DNA of 48,975 nt from an uncultured Bilophila sp. Lineage in GTDB: Bacteria; Desulfobacterota; Desulfovibrionia; Desulfovibrionales; Desulfovibrionaceae. Positions within the stretch are counted from its first letter, which is position 1. The number at the start of each line of letters is the position of its first letter. This document shows, piece after piece, positions 41,072 to 48,975 of the stretch. A program made the translations under genes and the position numbers. Location: assembly GCA_910585945.1 (NCBI GenBank), contig CAJUHZ010000018.1:1-48975 (forward strand), in the 5' to 3' direction. The notes under the pieces were generated by a model that was given only the letters and a program-made list of their open reading frames with translations, was not told the DNA's origin and did not search any database.

Positions 41072-42151
41072 ATGAATTCCTTTTCACCTGATCATGCGAG
41101 AAATTTTTGCATATGGACAACAGGCGCGGTATCGAAGATGCAGACTGCCGAGAAAGGCGTGAATGATCACTTGAGGGAACGTGAAGCGGCGGCTTCCTCC
41201 GGCGCGGACGAGGCCGCGCGGGGCACGGTGGCTGTCGTCGGCGCGGCAGGTTTTTTGGGCCAGCACGTCACCCTGGCGCTTCTGGAGCACGGGTACGCCG
41301 TCAGAGCGTTTGATCGCGTCCCGTTCGCATCCCGTCTTTTGCCCGGCGGCGCGCACCCGAGGCTCACAGTGCTGACGGGCGATTTTTTTGACGCGCGCTG
41401 TCTTGAGGCCACTCTTGCCGGTTGTTCCTGCTGTGTGCATCTGGTCTCGACTTCCATTCCGCAAAGTTCAAATGCCGATCCCGGAAAGGATATTCGGGAG
41501 AATCTCCTTGGAACTGTCGGTCTGCTGGAGGCCATGCGCGCTGTCGGCGTGCCGAAAATCGTTTTCGCCTCATCCGGCGGCACGGTGTACGGCCTTCCCC
41601 ATGCGCAATGCATTGCCGAAACGCATCCCACGGAACCGCTGTGTTCGTACGGCATCGTCAAGCTCGCGGCGGAGAAGTACCTTGCGTTGTATCGCGAGCT
41701 TTACGGTCTGGAATATCTGGCGTTGCGCGTCAGCAATCCGTACGGCCCCCTGCAAAGACTGGATGCCTCTCAGGGGGTCATCGGCGTTTTTCTGGGAAAG
41801 ATTCTCCACAATCAGACGCTGACGGTATGGGGGGACGGGAGCGTCGTCAGGGATTTCGTCTATGTGGAGGATGTGGCCCGGGCCTTTGCTCTGGCGGCAG
41901 CCTCCAGCGTGCCGGCGGCCGTGTTGAATGTTGGTTCCGGGGCGGGGGCTTCCCTGAAGCGGATCATCGAACTCTTGCAGGCGACCACAGGGCGTCCGGT
42001 GGATGTGCGCTACCTTGCCGGACGCGTTTTCGACGTGCCGTGCTCAATTCTTGACATAGGCCTTGCCCGGCGGATTCTCGGCTGGCGGCCTGCCGTGGAT
42101 ATGGAAGAAGGCTTGCGCAAGACGTGGGAGTGGGTCCAGGGGAACGGGTAG
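41072..42151 (+). CDS. NAD-dependent epimerase/dehydratase (extended SDR)
   Basis: A 359-residue extended short-chain dehydrogenase. The NAD-binding loop is VAVVGAAGFLGQHV (about 53-66) and the catalytic pair is SYGIVK (Y-x-x-x-K). SSGGTVYG supplies the Ser/Thr of the active site, and SNPYGPLQ and VYVEDVARA are typical of nucleotide-sugar 4-epimerases (GalE/WbpP-like). About 45 extra N-terminal residues precede the Rossmann fold. The ATG at 41072 has GGAGG seven bases upstream and is preferred; an ATG at 41138 would remove part of this extension. It is probably under control of the divergent GntR regulator. The exact UDP-sugar substrate is not determined by sequence. Confidence 0.88.
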   Translation: MNSFSPDHARNFCIWTTGAVSKMQTAEKGVNDHLREREAAASSGADEAARGTVAVVGAAGFLGQHVTLALLEHGYAVRAFDRVPFASRLLPGGAHPRLTVLTGDFFDARCLEATLAGCSCCVHLVSTSIPQSSNADPGKDIRENLLGTVGLLEAMRAVGVPKIVFASSGGTVYGLPHAQCIAETHPTEPLCSYGIVKLAAEKYLALYRELYGLEYLALRVSNPYGPLQRLDASQGVIGVFLGKILHNQTLTVWGDGSVVRDFVYVEDVARAFALAAASSVPAAVLNVGSGAGASLKRIIELLQATTGRPVDVRYLAGRVFDVPCSILDIGLARRILGWRPAVDMEEGLRKTWEWVQGNG

Positions 42152-42180
42152 GGCGTTGTTGGAGTTTGGAGCCGGCATAC

Positions 42181-42214
42181 AAAAAGAGGTTTGCGATGCG
42201 CATCGCAAACCTCT
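42181..42214 (-). terminator. Perfect-palindrome terminator after tRNA-Ala
   Basis: A 30-base perfect palindrome (42185-42214, half-site AGAGGTTTGCGATGC) is followed on the minus strand by TTTTT. It lies ten bases beyond the tRNA 3' end and may also stop epimerase transcripts from the other side. Confidence 0.85.
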
Positions 42215-42223
42215 GCAAATTTC

Positions 42224-42299
<76 letters not shown>

Positions 42300-42312
42300 A
42301 CAGGCGAAGATG

Positions 42313-42341
42313 CTTTTAGGGCAAGTCCGCGGGGAAGTCAA
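42313..42341 (-). promoter_or_regulatory. Promoter of tRNA-Ala
   Basis: On the minus strand TTGACT (42341-42336) and TAAAAG (42318-42313) are separated by 17 bp. The predicted transcription start is about seven bases before the mature tRNA 5' end. Confidence 0.6.
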
Positions 42342-42418
42342 CCGCCTTTTCGGGCGGGGATCGGGTCAGTTTGAAATTTTGAGGGCGGAACCATGCGGGA
42401 AGCGTTTTGCAACCAGAC

Positions 42419-43096
42419 ATGAGGAGAAGCGCGTTGCTGGCTTTTCTTGTTGATGCGACACCGTTGCGGGATCAGGATCTCTTTGCGCGCGGGCTTGCGG
42501 CTGTTTCCCCGGCACGGAGGGAAAAGGCGCTGCGCTGCCGTTCCGACGAGGGGCGGGCCATGCGTCTTGGCGCGGGCCTGCTTCTGCGGGCGGGGCTTGC
42601 GCTGTGGGGGGCCGACGCGGATGACGCCGATATCTTTATTGACGCGCGCGGCAAGCCCTGGTGCCGCACGCGGCCGGATCTGCATTTCAGTCTTTCCCAT
42701 TCCGGCGGGATGGTGTTCGGCGTTTTTTCCGACGCCGGTCCGACAGGCGCGGACATTGAGCGAGATCGTGCTTGCGCGCCCCGCAACGTGGCCGAGCGTT
42801 TTTTTCACCCCGACGAAAAATGTTTTCTCCACGACCTCCCTGACGAAACGCGCCGGCGTGACGCCTTCTTGCGTATCTGGACGCTCAAGGAAAGCTACGC
42901 CAAGGCGACAGGCCTCGGCATAGCCGCCACGCTGTCCTCCTGCTCCCTGCTTCCGGGGACAACACAGGCGCACATTGACGGAGTGGCGTGGCATTTCCGC
43001 GAATACGCGCTTGCCGGGTGGAAGTGCGCGGTATGCGGCGCTGTTGCGGCGTTGCCGTCAAAGCTGGAGCGTGTTGCGGCGGCGGATCTGGTATAG
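42419..43096 (+). CDS. 4'-phosphopantetheinyl transferase (Sfp type)
   Basis: Transfers phosphopantetheine from CoA to a conserved Ser of acyl- or peptidyl-carrier proteins. The 225-residue pseudo-dimeric protein shows the Sfp motifs: GKPWCRTRPDLHFSLSHSGG, then GADIER (Mg site), then WTLKESYAKATGLG (the W-x-x-K-E-(A/S) motif). The length is typical. The ATG at 42419 is chosen, although no strong Shine-Dalgarno precedes it and a TTG four codons upstream (42407) is possible. No polyketide or peptide synthetase lies nearby, so the carrier-protein partner is unknown. Confidence 0.9.
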   Translation: MRRSALLAFLVDATPLRDQDLFARGLAAVSPARREKALRCRSDEGRAMRLGAGLLLRAGLALWGADADDADIFIDARGKPWCRTRPDLHFSLSHSGGMVFGVFSDAGPTGADIERDRACAPRNVAERFFHPDEKCFLHDLPDETRRRDAFLRIWTLKESYAKATGLGIAATLSSCSLLPGTTQAHIDGVAWHFREYALAGWKCAVCGAVAALPSKLERVAAADLV

Positions 43097-43104
43097 AAGC
43101 CGTT

Positions 43105-43956
43105 TCATGAAGGCTTCTGAGTTCCCCCTGGCCTGTTGGCGAAAGAGGTGAGGAAAATTCCGCCAAGAATGCCGGCCGCGCTCAACGCCATGCGCGCCGA
43201 AAACGGTTCGTTGAGGAAGAGCAGCCCCTCCCATGCCGCCAGCAGTGGCACGCTCAACTGGACGACTGAAGCCGTCATGACGGTGAGGCGTTGCGTGGCC
43301 ACATACCACAGCACATACCCGAGGGCGGAACATATCGCTCCGGCGGCCACGGCGTACAGGCATGTGCGCAGGCTCGGGGCGGCGTCTCCCCAGATCCAGG
43401 GCAGAAGCAGGAGAAGAAAGGGAACCGCGCGCAAAAAGTTGCCGGCCGTGGAGTCGATGGGATTGTGCTTGCTCAGGCCGCACAGGCAATAGACGCCCCA
43501 CGCCGTTCCGCTGGCGAGCATGAGGGCCGCGCTGCCGAGCGGCGGCGCGGACAATCCGCGAAAAAGCAGCACAATAAGCCCGGCCAGAGACAGCCCGAAG
43601 CCGAGGAGGGCGAGCGGCCGGGGGCGCTCGCCTCGCAGCAGGCTGTAGGCCATCATTGTGGTCTGCACCGCCACGCACAGCACCAGCGTGCCGGCGGCGG
43701 ACGAAAGGCGCACAAACGCCCAGGAAAAAAAGGCCATGTAGGCGAAAAGCGAGGCCGCCCCTGCCCACGAGCCCTTGCTCCACGGCAAACGGCGGCGGCA
43801 CAACATGATGATCGCAAGCATCACGGCCCCGGAAAAGAGCCGGATAGCGGTATACATCGGGTGCGGCATACCGCCCTCAAGCAGGGCCAGACGGCAGAAC
43901 AGGGCGTTTGTCGCAAACGCGATCATGGCCAGTGTGGTGGCCGCGAAAACAAGCAT
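43105..43956 (-). CDS. DMT-superfamily (EamA) transporter 2
   Basis: A 283-residue membrane protein with ten predicted TM helices in two EamA halves (first half through LIVLLFRG, second half with SVVQLSVPLLAAWEGLLFL and a final GIFLTSFANR). The start at 43956 (MLVFAATTLAM) has GGGGGG six bases upstream; the longer upstream frame has no membrane-protein character. It converges on the phosphopantetheinyl transferase gene. The substrate is unknown. It is only distantly similar to the transporter at 33926. Confidence 0.87.
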   Translation of the reverse strand: MLVFAATTLAMIAFATNALFCRLALLEGGMPHPMYTAIRLFSGAVMLAIIMLCRRRLPWSKGSWAGAASLFAYMAFFSWAFVRLSSAAGTLVLCVAVQTTMMAYSLLRGERPRPLALLGFGLSLAGLIVLLFRGLSAPPLGSAALMLASGTAWGVYCLCGLSKHNPIDSTAGNFLRAVPFLLLLLPWIWGDAAPSLRTCLYAVAAGAICSALGYVLWYVATQRLTVMTASVVQLSVPLLAAWEGLLFLNEPFSARMALSAAGILGGIFLTSFANRPGGTQKPS

Positions 43957-44140
43957 GAGAATCCCCCCTCCCGCCCGGAACACGGGCGACGCGAACATGG
44001 AAACTGGTATAAGGGAAATCGGGGAGATTACAAGCGGACAAAAATACGTTATGCCCATGCGGCGGGCAGAGACCGGGGCAATTTTCCAGACGGCGCCCGT
44101 CCGGCGTCCGGTCCGTCGCAAGCCATGCCCGAGGAGTTTC

Positions 44141-45073
44141 ATGGACACTATTTCCGCCCTTGCCGAATTATGGGCTCCGTCCCTGCTGTTCGGCATGTCC
44201 GCCTGTCTTCTGCTTGCGGCTGTCGCCGTGCCGTTCATGTCTGTCGCGGCGCTTGCCGCGGCCCTGCTCGCCAAACGCGGCCTGTACGATCGTTGCGCGC
44301 GCCAGCTTGGCCGGCTGGCCCTTGCCCTTGCCTGGCTTGCCTTCGCCTGCGCCGGCGGGCTGATCCTGACGAAGATCCGGCAGACGGTGTTCCCGCCGTT
44401 GCTTGCGGATGCGGGCCTTGCGGCCGGATCGGCCCTGGCTGTGGCCGCTGTCCTGTGGAGCGTGTGCGTCCGGGCATGGCAGCGCTTGCGGACGCGCCCC
44501 GCGGCGTTGTGTCTGCTCGGGTTGGCGGGGGGGCTGGGCGCGGCGCTTGTTCCGGTGCTGGCCTTGCTGCTCGCGTGTATGCGTTTGACAGGAATAGATA
44601 TTTCCGCATTCAGCGGCTGGCAGGATCCTCTTCTGCCGGCCCGGCTTGCGGAGGTCGGCTCCGGACACCTGTTCTTGTCGATCCTGTCCGTTCTTGTCCC
44701 GCTGGGGTGCGCGGCCGGGGGGGGGATCGCCCTCATCTGGCTTGTCCTTCGCCGCAAGCGCGATGACTACGGGCGCGACTATTACGCGTTCGCCGCTCGC
44801 TGGTGCGGCAAATGGGCGGCCGCGGGCGGCTGGCTCTCGCTGGCGCTGCTGGCGTGCGTGGCTCTGATCCTTTCAGAGAGAACATTTTTTTCCGCCCTTG
44901 ATTTGAACCCGGGTGCGCATGCGCGGGGAATGGCCGGCGCGGGATTGCTTGCCGTCGCCGCCGCGTTGTGGACCGGCATTGGCCTGAGCGCCGCGCCCAT
45001 GCGGCACAAGCCGGGAATGGTTCTCGCTCTGTTCTGTTTTCTGGCCGCGTTGGCCGCGGCCGCGCTCTGCTGA
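44141..45073 (+). CDS. Polytopic membrane protein, unknown function
   Basis: A 310-residue protein of about eight or nine hydrophobic helices with arginine-rich cytoplasmic loops. No characterised family is recognised. The ATG at 44141 has GAGGAG four bases upstream; the frame is open much further 5', but that part is antisense to the transporter gene. It precedes ruvA by 169 bp on the same strand. The Ala/Leu-rich helices carry few polar residues, which makes a transporter assignment unsafe. Confidence 0.75.
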   Translation: MDTISALAELWAPSLLFGMSACLLLAAVAVPFMSVAALAAALLAKRGLYDRCARQLGRLALALAWLAFACAGGLILTKIRQTVFPPLLADAGLAAGSALAVAAVLWSVCVRAWQRLRTRPAALCLLGLAGGLGAALVPVLALLLACMRLTGIDISAFSGWQDPLLPARLAEVGSGHLFLSILSVLVPLGCAAGGGIALIWLVLRRKRDDYGRDYYAFAARWCGKWAAAGGWLSLALLACVALILSERTFFSALDLNPGAHARGMAGAGLLAVAAALWTGIGLSAAPMRHKPGMVLALFCFLAALAAAALC

Positions 45074-45242
45074 CTCGGGTTGAAGCTCATTTGGCGAATC
45101 TGGACCGGAGCGCGCCCCGTGGGAGCCGGGTCGACGCAACCATCGCCTTGCCGGGGCCTTCCGAGGGGCTGTCGGGGGTCTGCCGGGGGGCACGGCTTTC
45201 CTCTTTTCTTCCTTTGGGCTACAAGCGGGAAGGGAGTTGCGT

Positions 45243-45851
45243 ATGATCGCGTATGTGGAAGGAAAGGTAGCCGAAATCCGCGACAACGCGTGCGTCGTGA
45301 TCACTGACGGCGGCGTCGGCTACGAGATTTTTTTGCCCGCGCGCACTGTGGCCGGCCTTCTCGGGAAGGGGGGGCGCGTGTCGTTGTACACTTCGCATGT
45401 GACGCGCGAGGACGCACAGGAACTGTACGGCTTTGAAAGCTGGGACGAGCGCGTCACCTTCGGCGTGCTGACGACTATCTCCAAGGTGGGCGCGCGCACG
45501 GCGCTCGGCATTCTTTCGGTCTTTCGGCCGGATGATCTGCGGCGCATCGTTCTGGACGACGACGCCCTGGCCCTGACCCGGGTCTCCGGCATCGGCAAGA
45601 AAACGGCGCAACATGTCTTTCTGGAACTCAAGTACAAACTCGACACGGAGGGCCTGCCGGCGACGGCGTCCGCCCCTGCCGGGCGTCCGGCCGGCGTCTA
45701 TCGTGACGCCCTGGATGGACTGGGCGGCCTCGGGTATGCCGAAGACGAGGCCGGCCCGGTGCTCAAGGCTGTACTGCGCGAGGAGCCGGATCTTGACGTG
45801 AGCGGCGCGTTGCGCGCCGCCCTCAAGGCGTTGGCGAAGGGACGCGGATGA
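45243..45851 (+). CDS. ruvA: Holliday junction branch-migration protein RuvA
   Basis: A 202-residue DNA-binding tetramer subunit that holds the four-way junction for RuvB. It begins MIAYVEGKVAEIRDNACVVI (OB fold), has two helix-hairpin-helix units (LTTISKVGARTALGILSVF and LTRVSGIGKKTAQHVFLELK), and a C-terminal domain that contacts RuvB (ALDGLGGLGY). The ATG at 45243 has GGGAG six bases upstream. The stop overlaps the ruvB start by four bases. No ruvC is present in this window. Confidence 0.95.
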   Translation: MIAYVEGKVAEIRDNACVVITDGGVGYEIFLPARTVAGLLGKGGRVSLYTSHVTREDAQELYGFESWDERVTFGVLTTISKVGARTALGILSVFRPDDLRRIVLDDDALALTRVSGIGKKTAQHVFLELKYKLDTEGLPATASAPAGRPAGVYRDALDGLGGLGYAEDEAGPVLKAVLREEPDLDVSGALRAALKALAKGRG

Positions 45852-46885
45852 GTCGCGGCGATACCGATTTTTCCGCGAAGGGCGGTGCTGCTCGCCCGGG
45901 CGGCGCAGTTCCGGCTGGCGTGGGGACGGCGGGATCTGCGGGAGAGGACGGCATCCGGCCGTCGCGCCTGGACGACTTCATCGGACAGGAGGAACTGCGC
46001 GCCAACCTGCGCGTCTTCCTCAATGCGGCGCGGGAACGCGGCCAGGCCATGGACCATGTGCTGTTTTACGGCAATCCGGGCCTGGGCAAGACGACGCTGG
46101 CCCAGATCATGGCGGCGGAACTGGGCGTCAACCTGGTGTGCACTTCCGGCCCCGTGCTGGAGCGGGGCGGGGATCTCGCCGCGATCCTGACCAACCTCGC
46201 CCGGCACGACATCCTCTTTGTGGACGAGATCCACAGGATGCCCGTGGCGGTGGAAGAAATTCTGTATCCAGCCCTGGAAGATTACAAGCTCGATCTCGTC
46301 ATCGGGCAGGGGCCGGCGGCGCGAACGGTCAAAATCGATCTGGAGCCGTTCACCCTGGTGGGCGCGACAACGCGCATCGGTCTTTTGTCGTCCCCCCTTC
46401 GGGATCGCTTCGGCATCATCAGCCGGCTTGAATTTTACACGCCGGAAGAGCTTTCGCGCGTGATCCTGCGGGCGGCGCGCATCCTCAACGTGCCTGTGAC
46501 CGAAGGGGGGGCGCTGGAAATCGGCCGCCGCGCCCGCGGTACCCCGCGCATCGCCAACCGTCTCCTGCGCCGGGTGCGCGACTTTGCGCTCGTTTACGGG
46601 GACGGCGTGGTGAACGAGGAAGAGGCCGCCCATGCCCTGCAACGTATGGATGTGGATGAAAACGGCCTTGATCAGATGGACCGCAAACTGCTGACCGTGC
46701 TGATCGAGGCGTTCGGCGGCGGCCCCGTCGGAGTCAAGACGCTTGCCGTGGCCTGTTCGGAAGAAGTGCGGACCATTGAGGACATTTACGAGCCGTATCT
46801 CATCCAGTGCGGTTTCCTCAAGCGCACGCCGCGCGGCCGCATGGCCACGGCGAAAGCCTACAGGCACCTCAACCTGTCGGGGTGA
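45848..46885 (+). CDS. ruvB: Holliday junction branch-migration ATPase RuvB
   Basis: A 345-residue AAA+ motor driving branch migration with RuvA. After a ~35-residue Gly/Ala-rich N-terminal extension come RPSRLDDFIGQEELRANL, Walker A GNPGLGKTTLA, Walker B ILFVDEIHRM, sensor 1 GATTRIGLLSSPLRDRF, and the winged-helix C-terminal domain with EPYLIQCGFLKRTPRGR. It overlaps ruvA by four bases, so coupling is likely. The N-terminal extension is poorly conserved in the family. Confidence 0.96.
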   Translation: MSRGDTDFSAKGGAARPGGAVPAGVGTAGSAGEDGIRPSRLDDFIGQEELRANLRVFLNAARERGQAMDHVLFYGNPGLGKTTLAQIMAAELGVNLVCTSGPVLERGGDLAAILTNLARHDILFVDEIHRMPVAVEEILYPALEDYKLDLVIGQGPAARTVKIDLEPFTLVGATTRIGLLSSPLRDRFGIISRLEFYTPEELSRVILRAARILNVPVTEGGALEIGRRARGTPRIANRLLRRVRDFALVYGDGVVNEEEAAHALQRMDVDENGLDQMDRKLLTVLIEAFGGGPVGVKTLAVACSEEVRTIEDIYEPYLIQCGFLKRTPRGRMATAKAYRHLNLSG

Positions 46886-46993
46886 GTTTTTCGCCCTGCG
46901 GCAGGCCACGGGGCGTTCTCCGCCTGCGGGCGGCGTGAATCCGCCCGTGTTTTTTCACTTCCGCCGGCTGCAAGCCGTGTTTTTGGAGATCCC

Positions 46994-47758
46994 ATGCCTG
47001 CCGTGCAACCGCGGGTGGAGTTGCTCGCCCACACCCCCGATCCCCTTGCCCTGGTGTATGCCGCGTTTCGTCAGTGTTACCACGCCGGTTTTGCCGGGGA
47101 CTTGCGGGCGCGGCTCGCGCGCGGCGAGATCCCGCGCGAGGAGCAGGCCGCCTTTGTCGCCTCGGTGCTGGCCTCGGGCCATGCCAGCCCGGTGGAGCAC
47201 GTCAGCTTCACGTTCGCCATTGGCGGGGTGTCGCGCGCGCTTACGCATCAGCTTGTACGCCACCGCATCGCCTCCTATTCGCAGCAGAGCCAGCGGTATG
47301 TGGACGGATCGAATTTCGGCTATGTCGTGCCGCCGGCCATTGCCGCGGACCAGAAGGCCGCCGCCCGTTTTCACGCCGTCATGGAAGAGATTGGCGCGGC
47401 GTACCGGGAACTCAAGGGGCTGCTTGAAGCTTCCGGCCGCGCTGGTTCAAAAGCGAAGGAAGACGCGCGTTTTGTCCTGCCTCAGGCGGCCGCTTCCAAT
47501 ATTGTCGTCACCATGAATGTGCGCTCCCTGCTGCATTTCTTCGAGGAGCGCTGCTGCTCCCGCGCCCAGTGGGAAATCCGGCGGGTGGCCGATCTGATGC
47601 TTGCGGCCTGCCGGGATGTCGCGCCCGAGCTTTTCGCCGTCGCCGGAGCCAAGTGCCGCCGACTGGGCTACTGCCCCGAGGGTTCCGCCTTCACCTGCGG
47701 GCGCTTCCCGCTCCGGCAAGACCTGAAAAACGCGGAGGAAAAGCCAGCTTATGAATGA
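46994..47758 (+). CDS. thyX: Flavin-dependent thymidylate synthase
   Basis: Makes dTMP from dUMP using FAD, methylene-tetrahydrofolate and NADPH. The 254-residue protein carries the ThyX signature RHRIASYSQQSQRY, in the R-H-R-x7-S-x-R spacing, at about residues 91-104. It also has LTHQLVRHR and NVRSLLHFFEERC, a conserved helix near the active site. The gene follows ruvB by about 110 bp. It replaces ThyA in many anaerobes and is functionally linked with the folate gene folP elsewhere in the window. Confidence 0.95.
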   Translation: MPAVQPRVELLAHTPDPLALVYAAFRQCYHAGFAGDLRARLARGEIPREEQAAFVASVLASGHASPVEHVSFTFAIGGVSRALTHQLVRHRIASYSQQSQRYVDGSNFGYVVPPAIAADQKAAARFHAVMEEIGAAYRELKGLLEASGRAGSKAKEDARFVLPQAAASNIVVTMNVRSLLHFFEERCCSRAQWEIRRVADLMLAACRDVAPELFAVAGAKCRRLGYCPEGSAFTCGRFPLRQDLKNAEEKPAYE

Positions 47759-47841
47759 CCCTCTTCAGGCGGACGGCCAGACGCGGCGATGACGTCGCCC
47801 CGAGAGGATGGAGAGCGGGGCGGAAACCACAGCATCCGCTT

Positions 47842-47872
47842 TTTTGCCCGGGTTCCCCGGGCATTTTTGTCC
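47842..47872 (+). terminator. Rho-independent terminator after thyX
   Basis: TGCCCGGG and CCCGGGCA arms are flanked by TTTTT on both strands, so it can act in either direction. It lies about 90 bases after the thyX stop. Confidence 0.85.
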
Positions 47873-48055
47873 GTGCGCGCGTGCCGAAAATAAGCCCTCT
47901 CATGTCTTGCTACTTTTTTATTTTATGTGTTACTGTGCCGGGCACAGGCGCGGCTCAATCCGCCTGCCGTTTTCAAACCGACCCGCTCTGCCGCAAGGCC
48001 GTTTTTGTCTTTGGCGGCGTTGCGCGGCGAACATGACCGTATGCAAGGAGTTGAC

Positions 48056-48835
48056 ATGCTGGGGAAATCGCTGGTTCTGGGGACTGCTCTCGTTGTCGGG
48101 CTTTCAAATGTCGCTTTGGCGCATTTCGGCATGGTCATTCCTTCCTCAAGTGTGGTGACGGATAAAAACGCGGCGGAGGTCACGCTTGATGTGTCCTTCA
48201 GCCATCCGATGGAAGGCGTGGGTATGACCATGGCCCGGCCCAAATCGTTCAAGGTCTATGCGAACGGCAAGGAGCAGGACCTGACGGCGGAACTCAAGCC
48301 GATCAAAGTCATGGACCAGGACGCCTGGCAAGCGCGCTACGCCGTCAGCCGGCCCGGCGTCCATCAGTTCGTGCTGGAGCCTGTACCCTATTGGGAGCCG
48401 GCCGAAGACTGTTTTATCATCCATTATGTCAAAACCTGCCTGCCGGCGTACGGCGAGGAAGACGGCTGGGCCGAACCTCTTGGCGTGAAGACGGAAATCG
48501 TGCCCCTGACCCGGCCGTTCGGAAACTACGCCGGCAATGTCTTTCAGGGGCGGGTTCTGCTTGACGGCGAACCCGTGCCGGGTGCTGAAGTGGAAGTGGA
48601 GTATTACAACAGGGACAAACGCTACGCCGCCCCCAACGATGTTATGTTGACGCAGGTGATCCGGGCCGATGCCAACGGCGTGTTCACCTACAGCGTGCCG
48701 TTCGCCGGCTGGTGGGGCTTTGCGGCGCTGAACACCGCCGAAGAAAAATTGACGCATGACGGCGAACCCAAGAATGTGGAGCTTGGCGCGGTTCTCTGGA
48801 CGGAATTTGTGGACCCTGTCCGGACAGGGAAGTAG
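48056..48835 (+). CDS. Secreted DUF4198-family protein, possible metal-uptake component
   Basis: A 259-residue protein with a signal peptide (MLGKSLVLGTALVVGLSNVA, cleavage after ALA before HFGMVIP). The mature N-terminal His is often seen in the DUF4198 family. Later features are FSHPMEGVGMTM, a LTAELKPI segment and a C-terminal beta sandwich (NVFQGRVLLDGEPVPGAEVE). Members are often found beside nickel or cobalt ECF transporters (CbiM/NikM), and a periplasmic metal-binding role is suspected but not proven. The ATG at 48056 has AAGGAG five bases upstream. No transporter genes are visible before the window ends. Confidence 0.85.
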   Translation: MLGKSLVLGTALVVGLSNVALAHFGMVIPSSSVVTDKNAAEVTLDVSFSHPMEGVGMTMARPKSFKVYANGKEQDLTAELKPIKVMDQDAWQARYAVSRPGVHQFVLEPVPYWEPAEDCFIIHYVKTCLPAYGEEDGWAEPLGVKTEIVPLTRPFGNYAGNVFQGRVLLDGEPVPGAEVEVEYYNRDKRYAAPNDVMLTQVIRADANGVFTYSVPFAGWWGFAALNTAEEKLTHDGEPKNVELGAVLWTEFVDPVRTGK

Positions 48836-48837
48836 GA

Positions 48838-48975
48838 AGCTGTTTGAAGACAGCTTCTAGAACTCGTTTCATGATTCAGCCTTTGGGCTGAATCATGAAA
48901 GCATTCGCCAAAAAAATGTTGTTTTTGGCTCATTCACGGCGCTTTTCGCGCCGCGCCAGACTTTCGTCTGGCGGT
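48838..48975. repeat. Cluster of hairpins at the right window edge
   Basis: Four successive inverted repeats are seen: GAAGCTGT...ACAGCTTC (48838-48859), TTTCATGATTCAGCC...GGCTGAATCATGAAA (15-bp perfect arms, 48869-48901), GGCGC-TTTTC-GCGCC (near 48938), and CGCCAGAC...GTCTGGCG (near 48955-48973). The second lacks a clean T-run. The organisation resembles the group at 13168-13300. Confidence 0.6.

Noticed and set aside
47880..48055. Metal or cobalamin riboswitch upstream of the DUF4198 gene
   Set aside because: No conserved B12-box or nickel/cobalt riboswitch core can be seen in the leader, and no NikR-type dyad is present.

Overview
The window is about 49 kb of GC-rich bacterial chromosome with scattered AT-rich patches. 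Gene content and order suggest a Desulfovibrionaceae-type deltaproteobacterium (Desulfobacterota): ftsH-folP-cdaA-cdaR-glmM-galU-priA on one strand, ThyX instead of ThyA, separate UbiA/UbiD/UbiX-like quinone genes and a DUF4198 secreted protein. This assignment comes from family knowledge and synteny, not from a search.

Region 1 (1-10.6 kb) is an accessory defence island. Phage-like scraps at the left edge (a LexA/S24-type repressor tail, a tyrosine-recombinase fragment and a coiled-coil fragment) are followed by a minus-strand operon. In transcription order it holds a SNF2/RapA-like helicase, a four-helix-bundle (23S intervening-sequence type) protein, a type III-like beta-class DNA methyltransferase (Mod), a RhuM-family protein, and a type III restriction subunit (Res). 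The four-helix-bundle gene sits between two arrays of degenerate 7-bp repeats in opposite orientation, and the right-hand array supplies the helicase stop codon. The Mod target-recognition region is conspicuously AT-rich. A 145-bp hairpin MITE with TA target-site duplications marks the right edge.

Region 2 (10.6-26.0 kb) is core genome: a chemotaxis receptor, a small RRM protein, then a long plus-strand run of ftsH, folP, cdaA, cdaR, glmM, galU, priA and a large MscS-family channel. It couples membrane proteolysis, folate synthesis, c-di-AMP synthesis, cell-wall and glycan precursor supply and replication restart. A convergent BON-LysM (Kbp-like) gene follows.

Region 3 (26-38.5 kb) mixes core and accessory genes. 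UbiA- and UbiD-like genes overlap on the minus strand, and a UbiX-like gene lies 8 kb away on the plus strand. Between them are an AT-rich lone acetyltransferase, a small inverted-repeat element, a large EF-hand-bearing membrane protein with a small companion, a DMT transporter, two flavodoxin-fold reductases divergent from an HxlR regulator, and a secreted charged protein. A diverged ~140-bp repeat occurs in inverted orientation at both ends of the 30.1-36.5 kb segment.

Region 4 (38.5-42.4 kb) holds an unrecognised acidic protein and an ankyrin-repeat remnant (possibly immunity-like), a GntR/UTRA regulator divergent from an NAD-dependent epimerase with three GTCWGAC sites between them, and tRNA-Ala(GGC). 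Region 5 (42.4-49 kb) carries an Sfp-type phosphopantetheinyl transferase, a second DMT transporter, a polytopic membrane protein, ruvA-ruvB, thyX and a secreted DUF4198 protein. It ends in a cluster of hairpins.

The best candidates for something undescribed are the five-gene helicase/Mod/RhuM/Res island with its repeat-bracketed insert, and the EF-hand membrane protein with its small partner.
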